Shown in pieces: positions 40,409 through 49,985 of a stretch of 64,000 nt of DNA. The first letter of the stretch is position 1. Each line of letters opens with the position of its first letter. The position numbers were made by a program, and so were the translations under genes. The stretch is from Picocystis sp. L7 (Eukaryota; Chlorophyta; Picocystophyceae; Picocystales; Picocystaceae). Location: assembly GCA_020975725.1 (NCBI GenBank), contig QXJR01000005.1, positions 992,001 to 1,056,000 of the forward strand. The letters are read 5' to 3'. Below the pieces are notes generated by a model. That model was not told the origin of the DNA and made no database searches. It was given only the letters and a program-made list of their open reading frames with translations.

Positions 40409-41021
40409 GTTCCGACGGTATCGAGGACGACGATGCGCTTGTGCCTGCTCCTGTCAGGTCCGACTCGGTCTACGCGCTGGGGAAGAAGGGGGTGGCGGCG
40501 CAATGGGTCGTTGAAAGGGAAGCGCATTCGGGTTCCCACCCGATTGGATCCCCTTTTCGACCCCGGGTTTGTCCCGATCGAACCGTGGGGTTGTGTGGTT
40601 CTGGACGGGGGAGGTTGGCAGGCACGGTCCATCCGACCACCCCGACCCCTCCCTTCGGGAGATATCGATGGGATGAAGCCATCGTATCGATATGATGCGG
40701 GAAGGGTCGGTGTTTCTTCGGGGATGGACGGTCGTCCTTCCGACATCTCACCCCCCCCTTCGGGGTTGGGTGCTCGGGTCTCGAGAGGGATCCGCCGCCA
40801 CCCACGGGATCCCATCGATCCTCCCCTCGAACCCGGGGGAGTTGGAACTGGAACCATGGGATGGGGGGACGAAACCCGGTTTCGCATCCCATGGAGTCAG
40901 GAAGGTTCCCCCTACTCCTTCCCATCCCTCCCTCCAGTGAGGTTCGAGAGGGTTGTCGACGAACGGAGCTGTCGGCGGATCGAACACGTCGATCGAAACA
41001 CAAACAAACACAACAGGAGAC
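40409..41021. promoter_or_regulatory. Intergenic region between divergent RPS17 and ubiquitin-RPL40
   Basis: About 610 bp between two ribosomal protein gene starts, likely a shared promoter region. Several CGATCGA/CATCGAT-type palindromic words and C/G runs; no clear TATA box. Confidence 0.45.
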
Positions 41022-41870
<849 letters not shown>

Positions 41871-42247
41871 AGCTCTGGTCTGCAGAGGTGCTGTTGCTTT
41901 AATGGAATTGACCTTTGCTTGCCATCCTCAAACATCGTGGTTCCTCCCTACTGCCCTGCACTGACGATGGTCGTGAGTGGTCACCCACCCTGTCACACCA
42001 TCTATAACGCTCCCCCTTCCTCTGGCTGATCCAGATGGCTTGCCGAGTGATCGCATTGCCACGGTCCTGGATGCAACGTTGGAGCGTCAAGTGCGTGCCT
42101 CTGGTTCACTCGGTGTGGGCATTGTCGAGGCTTGTCTTGTCTTGTTCTCGTTGGTACCAGGCTCCACCATCATCCGTTCGAATCCACCCGTGGTGGGGTC
42201 GAAGGTACTTCACCCTCCTCGAGAAGGGACGGTGACCACAAGTGCCC
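41871..42247. other. Intergenic region after RPL40
   Basis: About 380 bp: the RPL40 3' flank and the presumed promoter of the small gene at 42248. No other feature seen. Confidence 0.45.
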
Positions 42248-42643
42248 ATGGCCACCGTACGTGCTCAACAGTCCCTTTCGGCGTCCGTGGCTGGAGCAGG
42301 AATCGCAACATACGTGTTCTTGCACGTCAAGGTGCGGCGATGCACCGCCAAGGAATAGAAATCGATGGATCCTTTGCTGAAGTGGTTCGTCAACGTGGGC
42401 CTCGAAAACACCGCGTCGTCTCGCGAACCACGCGTGTCGTGTCCGGAGCAGCGCGGTTTGTGGCAGGAGACCTCCAAGACGGCAGATGCGTTGCCTTGTC
42501 CACCGCCTGCCGCTTCTTCCGTACCAGAAGCACCTCTGTTTTTCGGTCCGTCGATGCGCGATGCCGCAGTGGCGCACTGGAACGGTTTCGTAGACGTGCT
42601 GTTTCGACCCATGGTGTCCAAGCTCTGCGAAAAAGGCTGGTGA
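42248..42643 (+). CDS. Hypothetical small membrane protein, two exons (tentative)
   Basis: Tentative model: 42248-42331 (MATVRAQQSLSASVAGAGIA then TYVFLHVK) and 42383-42643 (from WFVNVGLENTASSREPRVS to the end RPMVSKLCEKGW), about 114 residues. The N-terminal part is one membrane segment or signal anchor. The C-terminus NGFVDVLFRPMVSKLCEKGW looks like genuine protein. The intron would be only 51 bp, shorter than any other here, so the acceptor is uncertain (a nearer AG at 42358 would leave 27 bp). No family recognised. It converges with SufD. Confidence 0.4.
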
Positions 42644-42818
42644 TGCTTCGATGAGAGAGGAACGTGCACGACGACACCACGGAGACTCCTGTCGAGGGAA
42701 CGACACCGTTGCAACGCTTCCCTTCGAAGTTGGGTAGGGCGCACGTCGAACGACGCACCTCCTTCGCTCTCGTAACCCCACGAGCAGGAAGACGGACGAG
42801 AATTTACTTGCACAGCAT

Positions 42819-44132
42819 TTATTGCAGGGTATCGGCCAGGGCTATGCGCACGGCGCGTTCCACTTTGGCGATGAGTTCCTTGTTCCCCAGTTCCTGCACG
42901 ACTTCCGATCCGAACGAATACACCAGCATCTCACGTGCGGTGATCGGATCGATCCCGCGGGATTGGAAATAGAACAGCTCTTCCTGTTCGAGATCGCTGA
43001 CGGTGGCACCGTGGGTGCACTTGACGTCGTCGGCCACGATCTGCAGATTGGGACGAATGTTCACCGTCGCGTTCTTCGCCAAGAGCAGGTTTCGAGTCAA
43101 CTGTCCAGCATCGGTCTGCTGCGCGTTCCTTTCCACGCGAACGTTCCCGTCGAACACACCGCGACCTGTGTTGTGCGCCACGATGCACTTGTGCAGCTGC
43201 TGACACGCGCCTCGTGGATGTTCCAGACGGACGGTGGTGTGTACGTCGTGGAGCTGGTCCTTCCCGCACAGGACGAAGTGTTTCATCTTCGTTTCGGTGT
43301 CCGAGCCTTCCTGGGCCACGTTCACGTCGTGTCGTGCCAGTTTGCTTCCCACGCATATGTCCGTGAGTTCGTACTTGCTGTTCTGGGCTTGTCGGACGAG
43401 TGTCTGTTGGGTGTGGAAGGCCCCTTCCCCGCTCAGTTGGATCACTCGATGCACCACTTGTGCGTTCTTCGCGACCACCACTTCCGTCACGGCGTTGGTG
43501 AAGCATTCCTGACCAACGTCTCCTTCGTATTCTTCCCACAGTTCGACGTTTGCGCCTTCATCCACCACCACCAGGGTTCGCGGTGCCGTGGCCGACACGC
43601 CCGTCGCACCAGGTTCCACGCACGGCACGGCACTGCGTCGCAACCGCACGGGATTCGATGCGCTCTTGTCTATGGGAAGGTACACCACGACGGCATCGCT
43701 GGCACACGCACCGTTGAGGGTGGCGAAGAAGGTCCCGCGTGTTTTGGTTTGTTCGTCCAGTGCTTTCAAGGCTGGTTCCGGTGCCCCTTCCAGTGGACCG
43801 ACGTACGCACCTTTGGGCAGGTCGAACGCTTCCCAGGTACCGATGGACGGATCGGATCGACAGAGATCGGTCTCCAACAGGGTCCTCAGGTCCGTGAATC
43901 GATAGCTCTCTCTCGTGATCGCATCGGGCGGGTTGGGCGACGCCAACGCCGCACGTGCTGCTTCTCTTGTGTTCCGCAACGCCGGTGCCGGTGGCGCGTT
44001 CCCTGCGGCTTCGAGGGTCCTTTTCGTCCATTTCTCTTCGTTCGATCCGCCTTTGGCCGAGGCACGTCGCACGGGTGGTGCGGGTGTCGAGGTGGAAGAC
44101 AGGCATCGCGAGCGTGCGATCGAAGCCTGCAT
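42819..44132 (-). CDS. SUFD: Plastid Fe-S cluster assembly protein SufD
   Basis: Subunit of the SufBCD scaffold that assembles iron-sulfur clusters in plastids. 437 residues from ATG 44132 (MQASIARSRCLSSTSTPAPP), whose N-terminus is a typical Ser/Arg-rich transit peptide. The core is a right-handed beta-helix of short repeated strands; landmarks are SYRFTDLRTLLETDL, YVGPLEGA, LVVVDEGANVELWEEYEG, FDGNVRVERNAQQTDAGQLT, NLLLAKNATVNIRPNLQIVA, DDVKCTHGATVSDLEQEELF and GIDPITAREMLVYSFGSEV. The CTHGATV...ELFY...RG segment with its histidine is the SufB-interface signature. Single exon. Divergent from RPS26, with a long inverted repeat between. Confidence 0.95.
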   Translation of the reverse strand: MQASIARSRCLSSTSTPAPPVRRASAKGGSNEEKWTKRTLEAAGNAPPAPALRNTREAARAALASPNPPDAITRESYRFTDLRTLLETDLCRSDPSIGTWEAFDLPKGAYVGPLEGAPEPALKALDEQTKTRGTFFATLNGACASDAVVVYLPIDKSASNPVRLRRSAVPCVEPGATGVSATAPRTLVVVDEGANVELWEEYEGDVGQECFTNAVTEVVVAKNAQVVHRVIQLSGEGAFHTQQTLVRQAQNSKYELTDICVGSKLARHDVNVAQEGSDTETKMKHFVLCGKDQLHDVHTTVRLEHPRGACQQLHKCIVAHNTGRGVFDGNVRVERNAQQTDAGQLTRNLLLAKNATVNIRPNLQIVADDVKCTHGATVSDLEQEELFYFQSRGIDPITAREMLVYSFGSEVVQELGNKELIAKVERAVRIALADTLQ

Positions 44133-44812
44133 CGTCGCACCGACGTGGTGAAGCACCCGAATGTACGTCCCGTCCTGGGAAGGGGGGGATGGATCGATCG
44201 TGTTTGATACGGAGGGATGGATGTCTCCTTCATGGGACAGTGGGCCTTCCCACCACATTGGCAAGTTGGGTACTGGGTGTTTCGATCTCGGATCCGTTCG
44301 GATGGGGACACCTCCGACCGTACGAACAAGACACTAACCCTCCTCTCTGGGGAATCGGGAAGCCCTTCTTCCCCGTCCACGAATGGGAGGGGGAGGCCTT
44401 CCATCACGGTCCTCGTCGATGGATCGGTCGAATGAACGGAGACGCATCCGTGATTATCCGTCCCGAAAAGCAGGGATCCGTCGAGGATCCATCGCTGGAT
44501 TCGACCGCGGGAGGAGGTGAAGAGGAAGGTGAACGTGTCGATATTCTCGATCAAAGGTATCGATGAATCCTCGACGGATCCCTGCTTTTCGGGACAGAAA
44601 ATCACCAATGGGTCTCCTTTCACTCTACCGATCCATCGACGAGGACCGTGATGGAAGGCCTCCCCCCGTATTCGTTCCGATGGAAGGGCTCCCACCGAGG
44701 GGAAGGGAAGGGAGAAGAAGTTGTTTACGATCCGATTAAGTTCCAGGGAGGAGCAGGGGTTTGAAGGGACCAGCAGTGGTGGGAAGCCGTGAGACGTGCG
44801 CCGCCAAACACC
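44133..44812. promoter_or_regulatory. Intergenic region between divergent SUFD and RPS26
   Basis: About 680 bp holding two promoters and a long imperfect inverted repeat (see 44390-44667). Confidence 0.5.
44390..44667. repeat. Long imperfect inverted repeat (foldback), about 106-bp arms
   Basis: Left arm 44390-44494 starts GGGAGGCCTTCCATCACGGT; the right arm 44561-44667 is its inverted copy, ending accgtgatggaaggcctccc. Identity is about 85% by eye, including an exact block around CCCGAAAAGCAGGGATCCGT. The arms are separated by about 66 bp, and weaker similarity may extend another 30 bp outward. A transcript across it could form a long hairpin. No flanking duplication was evident. Confidence 0.8.
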
Positions 44813-45609
44813 ATGACCAAGAAACGACGCAACAACGGAAGAAACAAACATGGAAGAGGACACGTACGTTTGAAAGAAACGATGCCGTTCATCTCCACGA
44901 AAGGCAGGAGATGAATGGGAGACGACGCCGACGATCGAACGCGAAAGAGAGGGGGGATACGTCGGCGGCGCAACCCACCAGGGTTTGGGTACGAAAAACG
45001 ATGCGAGGCGCATGCTGACGAAACGAAACATGGATGCGCGATGTTGGACGTTGGGATGGACACACGTGGAATGAATGGGTGGGCTCGAACAGGTGAAACG
45101 CGTGCGATGCGAGTCCTCCGCCATCATGGTGCCCAAGGACAAGGCGATCAAAAGGTTCATCGTCAGAAACATCGTAGACTCGTCGGCCATCCGAGACATA
45201 CAAGACGCCTGCGTGTATGATGGTACGTAACGAAAGAGACGAATACGCCTGCTTGCAGCGGTGCCCAACGGTAACGAAAAGGCTTTCGGAGGGCTTTGGA
45301 AACGTGGCCCGCCGAGGCCCAGGACCCGCTATTTCGCTCCGCACGTTCAATCCAGCGCTCCGATGAAGCGATTGATCATGGACGCTGCGGTGGCAAAACC
45401 CGGTCAGGTTGTAGATCCAAAGTACTGACGTAGTTGGTGGTGCGTCCACACGTTCGTTTGTTGCAGGCTACGCTCTTCCCAAGCTGTACAGGAAAGTGTA
45501 CTACTCCATCTCGGCAGCCATCCACAGCCGCATCGTCCGTGTGCGTTCTCGCGAGATGAGGCGTAATCGTGAGCCTCCCCGTCGTTTTGCAGGCCCACGT
45601 GACAAGTGA
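44813..45609 (+). CDS. RPS26: 40S ribosomal protein S26 (eS26) lacking most zinc cysteines, three exons
   Basis: Small-subunit protein near the mRNA exit channel. Model: 44813-44863, 45093-45222, 45467-45609, about 107 residues. Exon 1 [17 protein letters not shown]; exon 2 [20 protein letters not shown] then [20 protein letters not shown]; exon 3 [20 protein letters not shown] and [13 protein letters not shown]. Introns (229 and 244 bp) are GT-AG with matching phases. In other eukaryotes two CxxC pairs bind zinc (CxNC... and YCVSC); here they read CESS and YSISA, so only the first cysteine remains. The C-terminus is also short. Otherwise strongly conserved, so it is probably expressed, but a divergent paralogue is possible. 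Confidence 0.9.
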
Positions 45610-46065
45610 ACAATGCCCACTGATGCAGGGCTGGGTGCTGTAGCTTTGGAGTGGAGATGTAACATCGCTTGCTGCGCTGCATCCTTGGCAATCCCCAGGA
45701 TGGCTTTGAGTGCGGAGGCATTGTAGTTCTTACCTCGAACACAATCCTTGCTTTTGATCCTCCAGTGCAATCTGTAGGCTTGCTAGCGTCTCCCCTGCTT
45801 TTGTCCCGAAGATGGCTCCAGGATCCAACCCTCTTGTCGCGCATCTTTGTTGTCGGTGCTCTGCTTGCGCTGTACCCGAGAAATCCAGTGCATTCTCATA
45901 AATCACCCACGATGGAAAAGTTTCGGTGTGATCATCGACCCGTCTGTGTTGATGCCACCATCCAGTTCTCAAACGTGCGACGATGATGGAGGCGTTCGTC
46001 CCCACAGACCTTTGGATCCGAGGACCGTGACCTGACGTGTTTCTTCATCCAGCGATCGCACGAGC
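45610..46065. other. Intergenic region, no gene recognised
   Basis: About 450 bp between RPS26 and the CCB-like gene, same orientation. Presumed RPS26 3' flank and promoter of the next gene. Confidence 0.45.
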
Positions 46066-46965
46066 ATGCGTTCACGCAAGACGTTGGGTGCACGGCTGCA
46101 CGCACGAAGCAAGCCATGGACTCTCAGACGGACTGGGACTTGTTTACCGGCGACGCAAGGAGGCGCCGAAGTGTCGGTGTTTCGTTTCACGTTGGGTAGC
46201 GAAGCAGCGGATCGACAGGCCGCGCGTTTCGTGGGCGGTTTCGGGGCCTTGTTGTTGTTCCTCAATCGCCTCGAGACACCAGAGTCGTCCTTGACGGACG
46301 CACAGCGACGTGCAGAAGGCGTGGGAGCCCTCCTATGCGCCAGTTGCGTCTTCTGTCCCGCGGTGGATGGAAGGTTGCGGGATCTACGTCGGACCGGAAC
46401 GCGTGCACCCGTCTTGCGAGGTGCCACCAACGCGTTCGTGCTGGATCGAGACGTGGACAAGGATGTGCCTTGGACCAAAGAGGTGGCATGGTGCACGTAT
46501 GCAACGTTGCGTTGCACCGAAGCACGAGGCGTCCTGGTGGGCGTGGACGGTCGAGCGGTGATCGCGAGGGGTTCCTTGCGTGAATCCACGTCCACCTCGG
46601 AAGAAGCGGATCGTCTTGGCGAGGCCACCACCACGTTGGTCGAGGCGTGGCGATGGCGAGGTGACAGAACGAAGGAAGCGTACGTGTCGGACGTTTCTTC
46701 GCTTCGTCGTGTGGGTGCGTACGATTGGCCGTCTGTCCCGAGCGGTGCGACCTCTTTGTGGGTTTCTGGATCTCGTTGCCAGGAGGACGTATCCGAAACC
46801 AAGGAAAGGGAGGACGACGCTTCCAAGGACGCTTCATGGATGGATCTTCGTGGTGTGGTCCTGTTGGTGTATTCCGACGTACCGTTTCCACCCAAGCAGC
46901 GGTTGTGGTTGTCTCGCTTGGTTGAAAAGCTTCATTCCTCGTGGTGCGTCGAAGCAACCACCTGA
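46066..46965 (+). CDS. Probable CCB2/CCB4-type cofactor assembly factor (DUF2930-like), plastid
   Basis: 299 residues from ATG 46066. The first 40 residues are Arg/Ser/Thr-rich and transit-like. Then VSVFRFTLGSEAADRQAARF leads into a membrane segment (FVGGFGALLLFLNRL) and a second hydrophobic stretch (GVGALLCASCVFCPAV). A soluble C-terminal part follows (AWCTYATLRCTEARGVLVGV, GRAVIARGSL). Two early membrane helices plus a 'conserved W ... L.T.T.ar...v' segment resemble CCB2/CCB4, which help attach heme c-i to cytochrome b6 in thylakoids. The match is by pattern only and moderately weak; otherwise it is an unknown plastid membrane protein. Single exon; followed by the GT14 gene. Confidence 0.5.
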   Translation: MRSRKTLGARLHARSKPWTLRRTGTCLPATQGGAEVSVFRFTLGSEAADRQAARFVGGFGALLLFLNRLETPESSLTDAQRRAEGVGALLCASCVFCPAVDGRLRDLRRTGTRAPVLRGATNAFVLDRDVDKDVPWTKEVAWCTYATLRCTEARGVLVGVDGRAVIARGSLRESTSTSEEADRLGEATTTLVEAWRWRGDRTKEAYVSDVSSLRRVGAYDWPSVPSGATSLWVSGSRCQEDVSETKEREDDASKDASWMDLRGVVLLVYSDVPFPPKQRLWLSRLVEKLHSSWCVEATT

Positions 46966-47340
46966 TCCCCCTCGTGCCTTGCCTCCCCATCCCACCTCCA
47001 GGTCCATTCCACGCTCTGTCGAACTCCATCGCAAGTCTGGTCCGTTCCTGAACGTCCCTTTCCCAGGATTCGTCCCACATCGTCCTCTCGTTCCCGGTCC
47101 AACCAGGGGAGGAGAAGAAACTCCCCCTTGGGACGGGTCCCTCTTGGTTCACCCCATCGAAATGGATTGGGTGGGTGGAGATGGTCGACGACGATCCTCG
47201 ATCCCATCGATGTTCATGGGAAAAGGTGGAGGGATCCCCTTTCGAGACCCGTCCCATCCCCGAAAGGAGAGAAGGGGAAAAGGGGGGAGAGAGAAGGGTT
47301 TTTGAACCCATCCCACCTCGATGCAACGGAACAAACCAAC
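46966..47340. other. Intergenic region before the GT14 gene
   Basis: About 375 bp, GC-rich, presumed promoter and leader of the glycosyltransferase. Open frames on both strands run through it but have no recognisable content. Confidence 0.45.
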
Positions 47341-48807
47341 ATGAATCACAGGAGGAACGGCGCGTGGGAAAGAAAGATCCTCGGATGGATCGGTGGATTG
47401 ACCCTGGCATCCCTTGGATGGATCGCATGGCGGGATCGTGGACACCTCGCACGTGGAATACCAAACCAAGGGTACACGAACGATGCCTACAACAACGATA
47501 GGGAATGGTCGGAAGAGAACCAAACGAACGGATGGGACGAATTCGAAACCACCATGGAACGCATGCATCGAAACGATCCAAACGAAGACAACTGGAACGG
47601 AATGCCCAACTTGCCATGGAACGTGAACGGACAACCCATGCCCGGTATCACCTACGAACGAGCGGTGGAATTCCTCGAACGTCCAACCCAAACCAGCCAA
47701 CCGCCCAAAATGGCCTTCCTCTTCCTCACCCGAGGACCCATGGAACTCGAAATGCTGTGGCAGCTCTTCTTCACCGACGTGCCGAAAGAACTGTACAACG
47801 TGTACCTGCATCCAGCACCCGGATATCGGTACAACCAGACCACCACGAAAACCGATGTTTTTGTGGGAAGGGAAATACCAAGCCAGGCCGTGGACTGGGG
47901 ACAAATGTCCATGATTGATGCAGAAAAGAGATTGCTCAAAGCGGGACTGGAAGATCCGTCCAACCACCGGTTCGTGCTGCTCAGCGAGAGCTGCATACCT
48001 CTGCACAGCTTCTCCTTTGTCTACGACTACCTGATGGGACAGACCAACTCCTTCATCGAAAGCTACAGCACGAACTTGCCCGGACGATACGATCCAAGCA
48101 TGGCACCCGTAGTGAAAGAAGGAGATTTTCGCAAGGGAGGACAATGGTTCGCTCTGAGACGCGATCATGCCCAGCTCGTGTACGCAGAGGAGGAGGTCTA
48201 CGATGTGTTTCAGAAACATTGCTACTGGGACTGGGGGCTGAACAAGCTCTGTGCGCCCGACGAAACCTACATTCAAACCACCCTGGCGGTCCTCGGGAGG
48301 GAAAGGGAGATCCATCGCAGAGGCATCACGTTCACAGAGTGGTATCCCACCACCAGGGTCCATCCCAAACGGTACGTCATCCAGGAGGTGTCTCGCGACC
48401 TCATTTGGGACTTGCAATCCCGTAGGCAGATATGGGGGCCCGACGTTCATCCCGAGCACAGAAGTTTGCACCCACTAGAGCGTCCGCTGAGTTACAGGCT
48501 CGGAGGCGGGCAATATCGTCCAGAAAAGAACATTGCCTGTCAATGGGGCGACGTAAAATACGCCCCGTGTTGGCTGTTTGCACGCAAATTCTCGGCAAAA
48601 AGCGGCCAACGCCTCTTGCGCTACGCGACGAGCGTTCATCTGGGGGACATGAAAGCGGCATGCAACATGTTCCCGCTCAATGCGACGGAGTCTTGCAGCA
48701 TCTTCCAGAATCTTCGAAGGGGAAATGCAGGCGAACAGAAGAGAGCGTATACCAACCATTTTTATGATCCGGAAAAGGACCGGTACCTGGTGAGAGGCAT
48801 AATGTGA
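47341..48807 (+). CDS. GT14-family glycosyltransferase (plant DUF266/Core-2-I-branching type), Golgi
   Basis: 488 residues from ATG 47341. A short basic N-terminus and one membrane segment (KILGWIGGLTLASLGWIAW) give type II topology, then a polar stem. The catalytic domain starts near residue 120: KMAFLFLTRGPMELEMLWQL, YNVYLHPAPGYRY, SMIDAEKRLLKAGLEDPSNH, RFVLLSESCIPLHSFSFVYD, GQWFALRRDHAQLVYAEEEV, CAPDETYIQTTLAVLG. The FVLLSESCIPL and DETYIQT motifs are the hallmark of plant GT14/DUF266 proteins, which act on cell wall or glycoprotein glycans; acceptor unknown. The frame is open upstream to about 47128 but that part looks non-coding. Ends 66 bp from the convergent coiled-coil gene. Confidence 0.88.
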   Translation: MNHRRNGAWERKILGWIGGLTLASLGWIAWRDRGHLARGIPNQGYTNDAYNNDREWSEENQTNGWDEFETTMERMHRNDPNEDNWNGMPNLPWNVNGQPMPGITYERAVEFLERPTQTSQPPKMAFLFLTRGPMELEMLWQLFFTDVPKELYNVYLHPAPGYRYNQTTTKTDVFVGREIPSQAVDWGQMSMIDAEKRLLKAGLEDPSNHRFVLLSESCIPLHSFSFVYDYLMGQTNSFIESYSTNLPGRYDPSMAPVVKEGDFRKGGQWFALRRDHAQLVYAEEEVYDVFQKHCYWDWGLNKLCAPDETYIQTTLAVLGREREIHRRGITFTEWYPTTRVHPKRYVIQEVSRDLIWDLQSRRQIWGPDVHPEHRSLHPLERPLSYRLGGGQYRPEKNIACQWGDVKYAPCWLFARKFSAKSGQRLLRYATSVHLGDMKAACNMFPLNATESCSIFQNLRRGNAGEQKRAYTNHFYDPEKDRYLVRGIM

Positions 48808-48872
48808 GCGTCAAGGCTAAGTCTATTTGCACACACCTGCACCCGACGGAGTGTATACGACTTTCCCATTCA

Positions 48873-49985
48873 TCAGCTCACAGGGAGCACGTTCTCTTCC
48901 CCTGTTCGAGCAAAAAACAGCACTCCCAAACCAACCACTGCCAATGTCCAGAAGAGGGCTCTGGGTACAACGCCATGATTGGTTTCGCCGTGGGAGGAGA
49001 TAACGGGCCTTCGTGTGGTTTCAAGGATGGGAGAAGCAGCTTGCGGTCCCATGCGAACTGTCTTGTATTGATCCTGTGTCAACTCCTCTTCGTGTGGAAG
49101 ATGTTGTTCCTGGTTTCTTGTTTCTGACGAGGGATCATCGACCCTTATGGATGCCCCTTCCTCTTCCCTTTGTCCCATGGCAAGCAACACTCGCTCCAGA
49201 GCTCCTTCCAGCATGGGTGCATCATTGCCTGTGAGTTCTCCATCCAGTCTTGACGTGAGGCGGCCGATGATGTCCGCAACGTCGAGGTTCCGTTCACGCT
49301 CTCCTGTCTCTCGATCGTTTGCTCTTTGTAGCATCCTGTTTGGGTCGTCTCGCGTTTCATCGGGTTCCCGGAGGAGTACGTCGATGCTTCCTTTCAAACT
49401 GTCTGTGTGTTGGACCAGTTCTCTCGACGCGTGTATTTCACGGCCGAGTTCGTCGCACACGTCGTGCATTTCTCGTTTCAACTGTTCCAGTTGTTGCTGG
49501 AGCTCGTCCCTTTCCTCGCTCAGTTTGGAGATGAGGACGTCTGTCTCGTCGGCTTCGAGGGGCTCTTCTCCCGCGTCGGATCCGGCATCCGTCTTCTTGA
49601 TCCTCTCGAACGACGTGGACGGGTTGCCTTCCTTCGTCCATTTCTCTTCCCGGTTCTTCTCGCGTGGGTGGACGTCTTCGTTCGCGTCTTCGGGATCGAA
49701 ACCGTGTCGGATTCCTTCTTTCGACGTCTCCCACGCACGTTGCGTGATCCGTGGATCTTGAGGGTTCATTTTTCGTTCGTGTTGGTGGATCTTGGCGTCG
49801 TTGTTGCGCATGGTCTTTTCCAGTTGGTCCAACACGTCCATGGCTTCTGTTTTCATCCGACGTAGGTGGTCCCATTCCATCCCCTCCTCCTGCACCCCCT
49901 CTTCTTCTCTCCACGTGTGGATCGCATCCGAAGTGCATCCATCCTCCGCCACGTCCATGGCTTGTGTTTCCTCCCTCGCTTCCAT
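48873..49985 (-). CDS. Coiled-coil protein with C-terminal membrane anchor
   Basis: 370 residues from ATG 49985 (MEAREETQAMDVAEDG). Most of the protein is highly charged and helical, with a clear coiled coil in LISKLSEERDELQQQLEQLK and its continuation MHDVCDELGREIHASREL. A single membrane segment, RALFWTLAVVGLGVLFFA, lies about ten residues from the end, so it is a tail-anchored, cytosol-facing protein, as in tethers and SNARE-like factors. No SNARE or other family motif is evident. Single exon. The start could be further upstream, since the frame is open to 50096. Confidence 0.65.
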   Translation of the reverse strand: MEAREETQAMDVAEDGCTSDAIHTWREEEGVQEEGMEWDHLRRMKTEAMDVLDQLEKTMRNNDAKIHQHERKMNPQDPRITQRAWETSKEGIRHGFDPEDANEDVHPREKNREEKWTKEGNPSTSFERIKKTDAGSDAGEEPLEADETDVLISKLSEERDELQQQLEQLKREMHDVCDELGREIHASRELVQHTDSLKGSIDVLLREPDETRDDPNRMLQRANDRETGERERNLDVADIIGRLTSRLDGELTGNDAPMLEGALERVLLAMGQREEEGASIRVDDPSSETRNQEQHLPHEEELTQDQYKTVRMGPQAASPILETTRRPVISSHGETNHGVVPRALFWTLAVVGLGVLFFARTGEENVLPVS

